Assembly (NCBI GenBank): GCA_945883625.1 | Contig: CAMCXW010000007.1 | Span: 1 to 64,000, forward strand | From: Spirosoma fluviale | GTDB taxonomy: Bacteria > Bacteroidota > Bacteroidia > Cytophagales > Spirosomataceae | DNA length: 64,000 nt | Direction: 5' to 3' | Shown: positions 17,468-25,910 of the stretch, in pieces | How positions within the stretch are numbered: position 1 is the stretch's first letter | Layout of the letters: every line of letters begins with the position of its first letter | Notes under the pieces: generated by a model | What the model was told of the DNA's origin: nothing | What the model saw: the letters and a program-made list of their open reading frames with translations, nothing else | Database searches by the model: none | Program-made: the position numbers and the translations under genes

Positions 17468-18529
17468 ATGGCAAAACAATCGGACAGCGCACAAGGTCTT
17501 GCAGCTGAGAAATTAAAGGCACTGCAGACTACTTTGGAAAAATTAGATAAGGCTTACGGGAAAGGGACTGTGATGCGTTTGTCAGATAGTAAAGTTATGG
17601 ATGTTCCCGTCATATCAACAGGTTCATTAGGTTTGGATTTAGCTTTAGGTATTGGTGGTGTACCGCGTGGTCGTGTAGTAGAAATTTATGGACCAGAATC
17701 CTCTGGTAAAACAACATTAACCTTACATTGTATTGCTGAGGCACAGAAAGCGGGTGGTTTAGCTGCTTTTATCGATGCAGAACATGCATTTGATCGATCT
17801 TATGCCGAAAAACTAGGTATTGATACGGAGAATTTATTGATTTCACAACCAGATAATGGCGAGCAAGCACTTGAGATTGCGGAGCATTTGATTAGTTCTG
17901 GTGCTATTGATATTATTGTTATTGATTCGGTTGCGGCATTAGTTCCTAAAGCTGAAATAGAAGGGGAGATGGGGGATTCAAAAATGGGTCTTCAGGCTCG
18001 ACTGATGTCACAGGCTTTACGTAAATTGACTGGTACAATTAACAAAACGGGTTGTTGCTGTATTTTCATCAATCAACTACGTGATAAGATTGGTGTTATG
18101 TTTGGAAGTCCAGAAACAACTACAGGGGGTAATGCTCTGAAATTTTATGCTTCTGTTCGTTTAGATATTCGTCGGGCTGGTCAAATCAAAGAAAGTGCTG
18201 ATTCCATTACAGGTAATCGTACGCGTGTAAAAGTTGTGAAAAATAAAATGGCTCCTCCTTTTAAAGTGGTTGAGTTTGATATTATGTATGGTGAAGGAAT
18301 TTCGAAAGCAGGTGAAGTGCTTGACTTGGGTGTAGATTTAGGTGTAGTTGATAAGTCGGGGTCTTGGTTTTCGTATAATGGGAATCGCTTAGGACAAGGC
18401 CGTGATGCCGTAAAAGATTTGATTAAGGATAATCCTGAATTGATGGATGAGCTTGAGCAAAAGATTAAGGAAAAGGTCAAAGGTGACGATAAAGCTTTAA
18501 TTGATAAAGATGTCGTTGTAGAAGAATAG
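17468..18529 (+). CDS. recA: Recombinase RecA
   Basis: Forms filaments on single-stranded DNA and catalyses strand exchange. The 353-residue sequence has the N-terminal polymerisation region with [13 protein letters not shown], Walker A GPESSGKT at 75-82, Walker [11 protein letters not shown], loop L1 and L2 segments ([38 protein letters not shown]-type), and a highly acidic C-terminal tail. It stands alone, followed by a strong terminator shared with convergent dnaA. DprA at 2373 is its usual loader in transformation. Confidence 0.98.
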   Translation: MAKQSDSAQGLAAEKLKALQTTLEKLDKAYGKGTVMRLSDSKVMDVPVISTGSLGLDLALGIGGVPRGRVVEIYGPESSGKTTLTLHCIAEAQKAGGLAAFIDAEHAFDRSYAEKLGIDTENLLISQPDNGEQALEIAEHLISSGAIDIIVIDSVAALVPKAEIEGEMGDSKMGLQARLMSQALRKLTGTINKTGCCCIFINQLRDKIGVMFGSPETTTGGNALKFYASVRLDIRRAGQIKESADSITGNRTRVKVVKNKMAPPFKVVEFDIMYGEGISKAGEVLDLGVDLGVVDKSGSWFSYNGNRLGQGRDAVKDLIKDNPELMDELEQKIKEKVKGDDKALIDKDVVVEE

Positions 18530-18545
18530 ATTTATCTAGTAAACT

Positions 18546-18573
18546 AAAAAAAGAGGCCTAAGCCTCTTTTTTT
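18546..18573. terminator. Bidirectional terminator between recA and dnaA
   Basis: Perfect inverted repeat of 12 bases per arm: seven A plus GAGGC (18546-18557), loop CTAA, GCCTC plus seven T (18562-18573). Its right end overlaps the dnaA stop codon (18572-18574). Works in both directions. Confidence 0.92.
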
Positions 18574-19999
18574 AGTTTAATGCTATATTAAAGCGATTAA
18601 AGAGTTTTTTAACCGTTTTCTCTACATTCTTGTCGGATTCTATTGCCTCAGAAATAGATTGTACTGCATGAATAACCGTGCTATGGTCACGGCCCCCAAA
18701 ATGATAACCAATTGATTTTAAGGGTAGATTTGTAAGCTCCTTCAGCATGTACATGGCTACTTGTCTAGGAAAAACATTTTGTTTTTTTCTACATTTTCCT
18801 TTAAGCGTTTGCATATCTACATCAAAGTGTGTCGTAATTGCCTCCAAGATATTGTCGACACTAAGTTCTTTTTCTTGATCGTTGACAATCGATTTTAATG
18901 TTGACTTGGCTAATTCCAGATCAATTTCTTTTCTAGTTAAAGAGGCTTGCGCCATTAATGAGATGATGACGCCCTCCAACTCGCGTACATTCGTTTGGAT
19001 CGAATGCGCTAAGTACTCCAAAACATCAAAATTGATTTGAATTCCATCGTCCTGCAATTTCTTTTGTATAATAGCAATACGAGTTTCAAAATCAGGTTGT
19101 TGTAAATCAGCAGTCAAGCCCCATTTAAACCGACTTAATAAACGGTCTTCCATACCTGCCAAATCTCGAGGTGCGCGGTCAGAAGACAGAATTATTTGTT
19201 TTCCTGATTGATGTAAATGATTGAATATATTAAAGAACGTTTCTTGTGTTTTTTCTTTTCCAGAAAGAAATTGTACATCATCAATAATTAATACATCAAC
19301 CTGAAGGTAAAAGTTGGTAAATGTCTCAATTGAATTATTCCGAATCGCATTGACAAATTGATTTGTGAATTTTTCAGTTGATACATACAAGACAAATTTC
19401 TCTGGAAATTCTTCTTTAATCTGATTTCCGATTGCCTGAATTAAGTGTGTTTTACCTAATCCTACTCCTCCGTAAATCATCAGTGGGTTAAATGAAGTTA
19501 ATCCAGGTTTATTGGCCACAGCCATACCTGCCGCACGGCCTAATCGATTGCAATCTCCTTCAATAAACTTATCAAATGTATATTTTGGAATTAGATATGA
19601 ATCTAATGCCAATGAATCTAAATCTTTAAATTGAAATGGATTTCTTGTTGAAGTCTGTTGATCGTTTTGCTGGTTCGATAGGTTATTAGAACCTTGTGAT
19701 ACAGTCGGTAGATTAAACGTAATTGGTGGATTTTTTCGATCTCCTTTATCTATGACGATCGAATATTCTAACATACCACGTTTACCAATCGTCTGGTCAA
19801 TAGCTTTGCGTAAAACGGCAACATAGTTTTCTTCCAACCACTCATAGAAGAATTGGGAAGGAACTTGAATCGTTAATGTATTATGCTGAAATTTTAAAGG
19901 GACGATTGGTACAAACCAAGTTGAAAAACTTTGGCTAGAAACATCCTCTCGGATAATTTCCAAACATCGTAGCCATAAGTCTTTTAATTCAGTTTGCAT
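18572..19999 (-). CDS. dnaA: Chromosomal replication initiator DnaA
   Basis: Binds DnaA boxes at the origin and melts DNA to start replication. The 475-residue protein has domain I (about 1-80), a Gln/Asn-rich linker (about 100-120), the AAA+ domain with Walker A GGVGLGKT at 177-184 and Walker B VLIIDDVQFL, and the C-terminal DNA-binding domain with the signature GGRDHSTVIHAVQSI. The upstream 415 bases are gene-free and repeat-rich but without consensus DnaA boxes. The usual dnaN neighbour is absent, as is common in Bacteroidota. Confidence 0.98.
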   Translation of the reverse strand: MQTELKDLWLRCLEIIREDVSSQSFSTWFVPIVPLKFQHNTLTIQVPSQFFYEWLEENYVAVLRKAIDQTIGKRGMLEYSIVIDKGDRKNPPITFNLPTVSQGSNNLSNQQNDQQTSTRNPFQFKDLDSLALDSYLIPKYTFDKFIEGDCNRLGRAAGMAVANKPGLTSFNPLMIYGGVGLGKTHLIQAIGNQIKEEFPEKFVLYVSTEKFTNQFVNAIRNNSIETFTNFYLQVDVLIIDDVQFLSGKEKTQETFFNIFNHLHQSGKQIILSSDRAPRDLAGMEDRLLSRFKWGLTADLQQPDFETRIAIIQKKLQDDGIQINFDVLEYLAHSIQTNVRELEGVIISLMAQASLTRKEIDLELAKSTLKSIVNDQEKELSVDNILEAITTHFDVDMQTLKGKCRKKQNVFPRQVAMYMLKELTNLPLKSIGYHFGGRDHSTVIHAVQSISEAIESDKNVEKTVKKLFNRFNIALN

Positions 20000-20414
20000 T
20001 TATTTGTTTACGTATTTTTAGAGACAAAAATTCCATGCCAACTAATTAAAGGTTAACCTTCAAAAGTTGGTTTATTTATAACTTCAATGAAGTGGTTTTT
20101 TTACTACGAAAAACGAATTCGTTTTTTTAGCGGGGAGACAAAAATAGTAAAATTCGGGGGTCTTCCAAATTTCAAAAAATAAATAAATGTTGATTTTACT
20201 TGAATAAAATTGCCTAAAAATTTGGAACTAAAAAATGTCCAATAATATAGGCGCTTAATGGCTTTTCCCCTTTAAAAAATCAAATAAAAATAAATACATT
20301 TTTTTTGAATAAAAAACGTATTTATTATAGGTATGCGGAAATTTTTAGTCGAAATACTTTAATATAACTTATTGAAAATCAATGAATTGTAATTTAAATA
20401 CTAGTTTATTTTAA
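20000..20414. other. Gene-free AT-rich region upstream of dnaA with inverted repeats
   Basis: The only gap over 300 bases in the window. It contains a nested structure CCAACT (20038-20043) / AGTTGG (20065-20070) around the palindrome AAGGTTAACCTT (20049-20060), an 18-base perfect palindrome AAAAACGAATTCGTTTTT (20109-20126), and AATAAATAC (20289-20297) / GTATTTATT (20318-20326). No ORF over about 10 codons, no tRNA and no TTATNCACA box. It presumably carries the dnaA promoter, though no clear TAnnTTTG match for dnaA is visible. Confidence 0.6.
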
Positions 20415-21269
20415 CTAAATAATTATTTTTAAATTTTTTGCAAATATTTTTATTTTTATGATTTCATCTTCAGTTCGTAGGCCCTCTCCATCTAAGTGAA
20501 ATTTGGTGCCGATTGCTACACGTATTTCAAACGAATCTGTGCTGAAAATATCCACTATATGTTGCTTATTTATGGTTTTCAAAAATAGACTAATTCCAAG
20601 TTGGCCTATTTGCCAAATATTACCTTTTTTTATTTTAACTACTTCAAATTGAGCATCTTGTAAGTTGGAAAATGGCGAAATAAACGCATTGTTCCCATAT
20701 TGATTTGCGTTGGCAATTGTCAAGGAAAAAAGATCTGCCAATTCACCATTTGCAAGATTTAGTTTTGTCGACTGATAGGTCTTGAATGTTTGTAAGGTTG
20801 CTTTAATGTAATTTAATAGCCCACGACCATTTCCACGTGCAAATTTGGAGGCGACTTCCGCATCAAATCCAATTCCTGCTGTACAGAAGAATGGTTTATC
20901 ATTCCAACTTAATGTATCGATAAGATGTTCATTTCCTTGAAGAGCTTGTTTAAGTGCTTTGTTAAATTGCATTGAAATTCCCAAATGTCTGGCTAGTCCA
21001 TTTCCAGAACCGATTGGAATGATTCCTAGGGCTATATTGGTTCCCTGAACGCATGCACCTATTTCGTTGACAGTTCCATCTCCGCCTATAGCGACGATTC
21101 GAGTAGCTTTATGTTCGTTGATTAGTTTCTGAACAATTTCTTTAGCGTGTCCTGGATATTGCGTTATGTAGAGTTGGCTATTTGGAATCTTTTGTAGTTT
21201 TTCCAAAATCCCCATGCGATATCTATTACTTTTGTTTCCGGAATTGGGATTTAAAATAAAACAAATCAT
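20415..21269 (-). CDS. Diacylglycerol kinase family lipid kinase (YegS/BmrU type)
   Basis: Soluble or membrane-associated lipid kinase of the DAGK catalytic family, 284 aa, phosphorylating diacylglycerol, sphingoid bases or a related lipid. Visible are the N-terminal nucleotide-binding NPNSGNKS, the VAIGGDGTVNEIG catalytic glycine-rich motif near residues 60-72, GIIPIGSGNGLARHLGI, and the C-terminal FHLDGEGL metal-binding segment. A lone gene divergent from the MaoC-like hydratase. Because an alpha-oxoamine synthase lies close by (22133), a sphingolipid role is conceivable, but substrate cannot be read from sequence. Confidence 0.88.
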   Translation of the reverse strand: MICFILNPNSGNKSNRYRMGILEKLQKIPNSQLYITQYPGHAKEIVQKLINEHKATRIVAIGGDGTVNEIGACVQGTNIALGIIPIGSGNGLARHLGISMQFNKALKQALQGNEHLIDTLSWNDKPFFCTAGIGFDAEVASKFARGNGRGLLNYIKATLQTFKTYQSTKLNLANGELADLFSLTIANANQYGNNAFISPFSNLQDAQFEVVKIKKGNIWQIGQLGISLFLKTINKQHIVDIFSTDSFEIRVAIGTKFHLDGEGLRTEDEIIKIKIFAKNLKIII

Positions 21270-21286
21270 GTTTTTCGGTTTGTTTA

Positions 21287-21294
21287 CAAAGGTA
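21287..21294 (-). promoter_or_regulatory. Candidate -7 box for the lipid kinase gene
   Basis: Reads TACCTTTG on the minus strand, 18 bases upstream of the start. The same octamer recurs before the genes starting at 23380 and 36323. No -33 partner at the right distance. Confidence 0.35.
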
Positions 21295-21326
21295 CCCGCA
21301 TTTTATCAAATTTAATAGTTTACGAG

Positions 21327-21731
21327 ATGATCCAACTGGGAGCAAGTTTTGAAATTGAGTTTTCATTTACACAAGAGCAAGTAAATGATTTTTGTAAAAT
21401 ATCGGGAGACTTCAACCCTTTGCATTGGGACGAGTCATTTGCTGCTACTACGCCATTTAAGAAACCAATTATTCACGGAACATTAATCGCAAGTGTTTTC
21501 TCGAAAGTCATGGGAATGGATTTTCCGGGTTCCGGAAGTGTTTATTTAAAGCAGGTATCGGAATTCAAACGTCCTTTGTATGTAGGACAAACATATCGTG
21601 CCTTTTTTCAAGTAGTATCAATTAATGATATGAAGCACACGGCTGAACTAAGCACGCAAGTCTTTGAATTGGAACGAGGAAAAATAATGGTTGACGGCAT
21701 TGCTACTGTTATGCATGCAAACTTATTTTAG
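21327..21731 (+). CDS. MaoC-like dehydratase (R-specific enoyl-CoA hydratase type)
   Basis: Hot-dog fold protein of 134 aa. The MaoC/PhaJ hydratase motif is clear: DFNPLHWDESFAATTPFKKPIIHGTL (Asp and His of the catalytic pair, and the Ile-His-Gly loop at about residues 31-56). Members hydrate trans-2-enoyl-CoA or similar thioesters in fatty-acid or PHA metabolism. Single gene, divergent from the lipid kinase, ended by a strong terminator. The exact substrate is unknown. Confidence 0.9.
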   Translation: MIQLGASFEIEFSFTQEQVNDFCKISGDFNPLHWDESFAATTPFKKPIIHGTLIASVFSKVMGMDFPGSGSVYLKQVSEFKRPLYVGQTYRAFFQVVSINDMKHTAELSTQVFELERGKIMVDGIATVMHANLF

Positions 21732-21736
21732 GACAT

Positions 21737-21766
21737 AAAAAAAGCTCGATAAATCGAGCTTTTTTT
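21737..21766. terminator. Bidirectional terminator after the MaoC-like gene
   Basis: Near-perfect palindrome: A-run plus AGCTCGAT (21743-21750), two-base centre, ATCGAGCT plus T-run (21753-21766). Lies between convergent genes (MaoC-like and histone H1-like). Confidence 0.9.
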
Positions 21767-21789
21767 ACAGAGTAACGTTAAAGTAAAAA

Positions 21790-21969
21790 TTACTTTGTTG
21801 CGTTTTTCTTGTTTTGTACCTCAGTACGAATCTCTTGAGATAAAGTCTTCAATTGTTGCAAGCCACCTCTAACGCGTGTACCAGCTGCTTGATTTCCTTT
21901 GTCATAGAACTTTTCGAAATCTGACTCTAATGATAAAATTAGATCTTTCACTTGTGCAAATCTGCTCAT
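21790..21969 (-). CDS. Histone H1-like protein (Hc1 family)
   Basis: A 59-residue protein read directly from the minus strand (ATG at 21967-21969, TAA at 21790-21792). It begins MSRFAQVKDLILSLESDFE, continues KFYDKGNQAAGTRVRGG and ends in a Lys/Asn-rich tail, matching the short Hc1-like proteins kept across Bacteroidota that bind DNA. Unlike chlamydial Hc1 it lacks the long Lys-rich C-terminal tail. The whole protein is a likely coiled helix with mixed charge. It is a lone gene, convergent with the MaoC-like gene through the terminator at 21737-21766. Role in nucleoid structure is inferred from the family. Confidence 0.85.
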   Translation of the reverse strand: MSRFAQVKDLILSLESDFEKFYDKGNQAAGTRVRGGLQQLKTLSQEIRTEVQNKKNATK

Positions 21970-22132
21970 AATAAGTTGAATTTTGGTTGTAAAAAAATTA
22001 GATTGTCTTTATTCGCCGTTTGAAGCGCTTATAAGGCGAAATTTAGCAAAAAATGTATATCCTGCAAATTATTAAGCAAAAAAAAGCCAAAAAAAAGTTA
22101 AAAAAGTGAAAAAACTGCTTAAAATTTATCAA

Positions 22133-23380
22133 TTACTTAGTTAAATCACGATAATAACCCGCTTGGAGCCTTTTTTGAACCTCCGCAAAACACGTAGTCG
22201 TGTAATTGATATCTGCTATCGTATGAGAGGACGTTGGTATAATACGTAACATAATTTGACCTTTCGGGACAACTGGATAAACGACAATTGAACAGAAGAT
22301 TCCCATATTTTCACGTAAATCTCTAACTAAAGAGGTTACTGACGCTATATCATAATCACCATGCAAGAATACAGGTGTCACCGGTGAAGTTGTTTCCCCA
22401 ATATCAAATCCTTTTTCAATTAAACCTTTTTGCAACGCTTTCACATTGGCCCACAGTTGATCTCGAAGTTCAGGATGCTTTTTAATTAACTCCAAACGCT
22501 TCATTCCGCCAATTACATACGGCATAGGAAGTGCCTTTGCATAGGTTTGAGAACGCATATTGTATTTGAGGTACATAATAATGTCTTTTGGCGCAGCCAC
22601 AAATCCACCAATGGCCGCCATAGATTTAGCAAATGTGGAAAAATACAAATCAATACCTTCAGTACAATTTAAATGTTCGCCTACACCACGACCATTGGCA
22701 CCCATAGTGCCAAATCCATGTGCATCATCTACTAATAAACGGAAATTATAATCTGATTTAAGTTCAACAATTTTATCGAGTGATCCAACTTTGCCTGACA
22801 TACCAAATACTCCTTCAGTGATCACAAGAATACCTCCACCTGTTTCTTGTATGCGTTTCGTAGCTCTATCTAAGTTTTTACGCAATGAATCCATATCATT
22901 GTGATTAAACTTATAGTAATCACCCATTTTGGCTTTATGTAATCTAATTCCATCAATGATGCAGGCATGTGACTCTGCATCGTATACGATAACATCACGA
23001 TGGTCAACCATACATTCGATGACTGACATAATCCCCTGATATCCATAGTTTAGCAAGAAGGAGTCTTCTTTGCCAACAAACTCAGCTAATTGGCGCTCAA
23101 ATTCTTCATGTTCATCTGTATTTCCCGACATCATGCGTGCACCCATCGGATAGGCTAAACCGTATTTAGCTGCTGCATCTGCGTCTGCTTTTCTTACTTC
23201 TGGATGATTCGCTAAACCTAAATAGTTATTTAAAGACCAGTTTAACATTTCTTTTCCCATAAATGTCATGCGAGGCCCTAAGTCCCCCGTTAATTTTGGG
23301 AAAGAAAAATAATGATGTGAATAATGTGCATGGGCACCGATTGGCCCCATATTATTGACTACTTTTTCGAAAATATCCAC
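22133..23380 (-). CDS. PLP-dependent alpha-oxoamine synthase (serine palmitoyltransferase-like)
   Basis: Pyridoxal-phosphate enzyme of 415 aa that condenses an amino acid with an acyl-CoA and releases CO2. Motifs: NNYLGLANHPEV, the SHACIIDGIRLHKAK segment (cofactor-stacking His), VDDAHGFGTMG (Asp and His that hold PLP) and STFAKSMAAIGGF, whose Lys forms the Schiff base. The fold is shared by serine palmitoyltransferase, KBL and BioF. The RSQTYAKALPMP region and the absence of biotin genes nearby favour the Bacteroidota serine palmitoyltransferase-like branch (sphingolipid synthesis), but I cannot exclude another amino acid. A -7 box lies at 23421-23428. Confidence 0.8.
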   Translation of the reverse strand: MDIFEKVVNNMGPIGAHAHYSHHYFSFPKLTGDLGPRMTFMGKEMLNWSLNNYLGLANHPEVRKADADAAAKYGLAYPMGARMMSGNTDEHEEFERQLAEFVGKEDSFLLNYGYQGIMSVIECMVDHRDVIVYDAESHACIIDGIRLHKAKMGDYYKFNHNDMDSLRKNLDRATKRIQETGGGILVITEGVFGMSGKVGSLDKIVELKSDYNFRLLVDDAHGFGTMGANGRGVGEHLNCTEGIDLYFSTFAKSMAAIGGFVAAPKDIIMYLKYNMRSQTYAKALPMPYVIGGMKRLELIKKHPELRDQLWANVKALQKGLIEKGFDIGETTSPVTPVFLHGDYDIASVTSLVRDLRENMGIFCSIVVYPVVPKGQIMLRIIPTSSHTIADINYTTTCFAEVQKRLQAGYYRDLTK

Positions 23381-23420
23381 GTTAACTAATCGTTTTAATT
23401 AAAAATTTGGGTTATAGGCA

Positions 23421-23428
23421 CAAAGGTA
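23421..23428 (-). promoter_or_regulatory. Candidate -7 box for the alpha-oxoamine synthase gene
   Basis: Reads TACCTTTG on the minus strand, 41 bases upstream of the start codon. No -33 TTG at 17-23 bases. Confidence 0.35.
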
Positions 23429-23525
23429 ATTTATATTTTTCTTTTCTCGGCATACCTGAATTCACCAAACTTGTATTTTTATAACTAATTTTAAGCATTT
23501 ATTTCTTCATACCCTGAAACTTACT

Positions 23526-25211
23526 ATGTATCATAAATTAGTTGTTCTATTGTTCGTAAGCTTTACCGTTTGCGCACAAAGTACCCAGAAACCTTTGATT
23601 GAATCAAAAAATGGCATGGTTGTTTCTACACACCCTATTGCCAGTGAAATAGGCCTACAAATACTACAAAAAGGGGGAAATGCAATTGATGCAGCCGTGG
23701 CAGTAAATTTTGCTTTGGCCGTTTGTCACCCAGCTGCGGGTAATATAGGTGGTGGCGGTTTTTTAGTATATCGGACTGCCAAAGGTAAAGCATTCACGTT
23801 GGATTACAGGGAAAAAGCACCAGCAAAAGCTAGTCGTGATATGTATTTGGATTCCTCAGGTAATGTTATACCGGGTAAAAGTTTAATTGGAATCTTTGCA
23901 TCGGGAGTACCGGGAACGGTAAATGGGATGGTTGCCATGCATCGTAAGTTTGGAAGATTAGCTTGGGCAGAAGTTCTTCAGCCTGCCATTGATTTAGCCA
24001 TAAACGGTGTCGTATTAACCGAGAAAGAGGCGCGTGGATTAAATCGGAATCGGTTAGATTTTAGTAGAGAAAATCCAGATAAATCATATTTGATCTCCTT
24101 AGATGGGCACGAGTTTGTTAAAGGCCAACTCGTTAAACAGGCTGATTTAGGACAAACGCTTATTCGAATTGCTCAAGATAAAAACAAAGGATTTTATGCA
24201 GGAAAAACAGCAGATTTAATTGTGGAGGAAATGCGTAAACAAAATGGACTAATAACGCATCAAGATTTGCGGAAATACGAGGCAGTTTGGCGTAAACCTC
24301 TTATTTCTAATTATAAAAATTACCGAATTATTGGTATGCCACCTCCCTCTAGTGGCGGTATTGCCTTAGCGCAATTGATGAAAATGGTTGAATCATTTCC
24401 ATTATCTAAATGGGGCCCTAGTTCAGATTCTACGCTTCAAGTTATGATTGAGGCAGAAAGACGTGTCTATGCGGATCGTGCTTTATGGTTAGGTGATCCT
24501 GATTTTTTTAAGGTTCCTGTATCTGGATTATTGGATGCCGACTATGTAGCTAATCGAATGAAATCTTTGGATTTTACAAAGGCAACAAAAAGTTCAGACA
24601 TTCAAGCTGGTACTTTTGCTGGTTATGAAAGTCCCGAAACAACACATTATTCTATTGTAGATAAGGAAGGAAATGCTGTTTCAATTACAACAACGCTTAA
24701 CAATTCGTATGGAAGTAAAGTCTTCGTCGGAGGTGCAGGTTTTTTACTAAATGATGAAATGGATGATTTTAGCTCTAAACCTGGCGTTCCTAATATATTT
24801 GGATTAGTTGGTTCCAAAGCCAATGAAATCCAACCAGGAAAACGGATGTTGTCTAGTATGACGCCAACGATTATTGAAAGTAATGGCCAATTAAAGATGG
24901 TTATTGGCACTCCAGGTGGCTCAACCATCATTACAAGTGTTTTCCAAGTTGTTTTAAATACGCTAGAAATGGGGATGAATATGCAACAGGCAGTTGAATT
25001 TCCTCGTTTTCATCATCAGTGGTTACCAGATAATACACGCGTTGAAGCGAAGCGTTTTTCTGAGGAGCAAATGGTCAGGTTAAAAGCAAAAGGTTATGAA
25101 TTTGAGACCTCTGGTGGTATTGGATTAGTCGAAGGTATATTAGTCCTCCCAGATGGCCGATTACAAGGAGGCGCAGATTCAAGAGGAGATGATACGGTAA
25201 AGGCCTATTGA
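23526..25211 (+). CDS. ggt: Gamma-glutamyltransferase
   Basis: Exported Ntn-hydrolase that cleaves or transfers the gamma-glutamyl group of glutathione. The 561-residue precursor starts with a short signal peptide (about 1-17, ending VCAQ). It self-cleaves before the catalytic Thr of TTHYSIVD (Thr372), and the small subunit follows with GNAVSITTTLN, FLLNDEMDDF and TPGGSTIIT. The large subunit has NAIDAAVAVNFALAVCHP and GNIGGGGF. It ends seven bases inside the convergent VIT1-type gene. Complete and typical. Confidence 0.96.
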   Translation: MYHKLVVLLFVSFTVCAQSTQKPLIESKNGMVVSTHPIASEIGLQILQKGGNAIDAAVAVNFALAVCHPAAGNIGGGGFLVYRTAKGKAFTLDYREKAPAKASRDMYLDSSGNVIPGKSLIGIFASGVPGTVNGMVAMHRKFGRLAWAEVLQPAIDLAINGVVLTEKEARGLNRNRLDFSRENPDKSYLISLDGHEFVKGQLVKQADLGQTLIRIAQDKNKGFYAGKTADLIVEEMRKQNGLITHQDLRKYEAVWRKPLISNYKNYRIIGMPPPSSGGIALAQLMKMVESFPLSKWGPSSDSTLQVMIEAERRVYADRALWLGDPDFFKVPVSGLLDADYVANRMKSLDFTKATKSSDIQAGTFAGYESPETTHYSIVDKEGNAVSITTTLNNSYGSKVFVGGAGFLLNDEMDDFSSKPGVPNIFGLVGSKANEIQPGKRMLSSMTPTIIESNGQLKMVIGTPGGSTIITSVFQVVLNTLEMGMNMQQAVEFPRFHHQWLPDNTRVEAKRFSEEQMVRLKAKGYEFETSGGIGLVEGILVLPDGRLQGGADSRGDDTVKAY

Positions 25212-25906
25212 AAAAGTTTGGCAACCATAAACGCAGCTGCAGCCGCGGTGGCACCGATAGATGTAACTTTTAGTGAGCCAATAACCGGATTTTGTCCTGT
25301 TATTTTGCTTTTAAAATAGCCAAATACGAGTAGAGCCAGAATGGTTACACCTGCAGAATACTTTAATCCGTCTACAGGTTCTGATACGTAGAAATAAGGT
25401 GCCAAAGGAATAAATCCACCAATTATATACGAAATACCAATTGTTAAAGCAGAATTACGTGCCCGATTGGGATGTGGACGCTCTATACCTAGCTCAAAGC
25501 GCATCATGAAATCAACCCACTTATCTTTATCTTTTGAAATAGCTTCTACCACGATTTCTTGCGCCTCTGGACTCAAGCCATAATCTTCAAATACTTCTCT
25601 GATTTCATCTTTTTCGCGCTCAGGAACACGTTCCACCTCTTCATATTCGCGTTTTAATTCCGCTTCATAATGCTCATGTTCCGTTTGGCCAGCTAAAAAT
25701 CCACCGAGTCCCATTGCAATAGATCCAGCAACAATTTCAGCTACTCCGGCTGTTGTTACAATCGCAGCAGATTCTACAGCTCCTGATAAACCCGCTGCCA
25801 ACGCAAATGGTACCGTCAATCCATCTGACATCCCGATAACAATATCTGTGATGAAATCTGAACTTTTTAAATGTTTTTCGTGTAAATGGTGGTCATGTCC
25901 GTGCAT
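25205..25906 (-). CDS. VIT1/CCC1-type iron/manganese transporter
   Basis: Integral membrane protein (233 aa) of the vacuolar iron transporter family, which in bacteria moves Fe2+ or Mn2+ out of the cytoplasm. Membrane segment 1 carries the family motif DIVIGMSDGLTVPFALAAG, with the metal-site Met/Asp. A cytosolic Glu-rich domain between segments 2 and 3 (HEHYEAELKREYEEVERVPE, about 91-110) matches the metal-binding domain of VIT1. The His-rich start (MHGHDHHLHEKH) may bind metal. It stops seven bases inside ggt and follows the POT gene by four bases, so the pair is probably co-transcribed. Direction of transport is inferred from the family. Confidence 0.88.
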   Translation of the reverse strand: MHGHDHHLHEKHLKSSDFITDIVIGMSDGLTVPFALAAGLSGAVESAAIVTTAGVAEIVAGSIAMGLGGFLAGQTEHEHYEAELKREYEEVERVPEREKDEIREVFEDYGLSPEAQEIVVEAISKDKDKWVDFMMRFELGIERPHPNRARNSALTIGISYIIGGFIPLAPYFYVSEPVDGLKYSAGVTILALLVFGYFKSKITGQNPVIGSLKVTSIGATAAAAAFMVAKLFQ

Positions 25907-25910
25907 ATTC

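Noticed and set aside
20275-20330. Inverted repeat AATAAATAC/GTATTTATT as a terminator
   Set aside because: No GC-rich stem and no T-run after it; there is no gene ending nearby that needs it.
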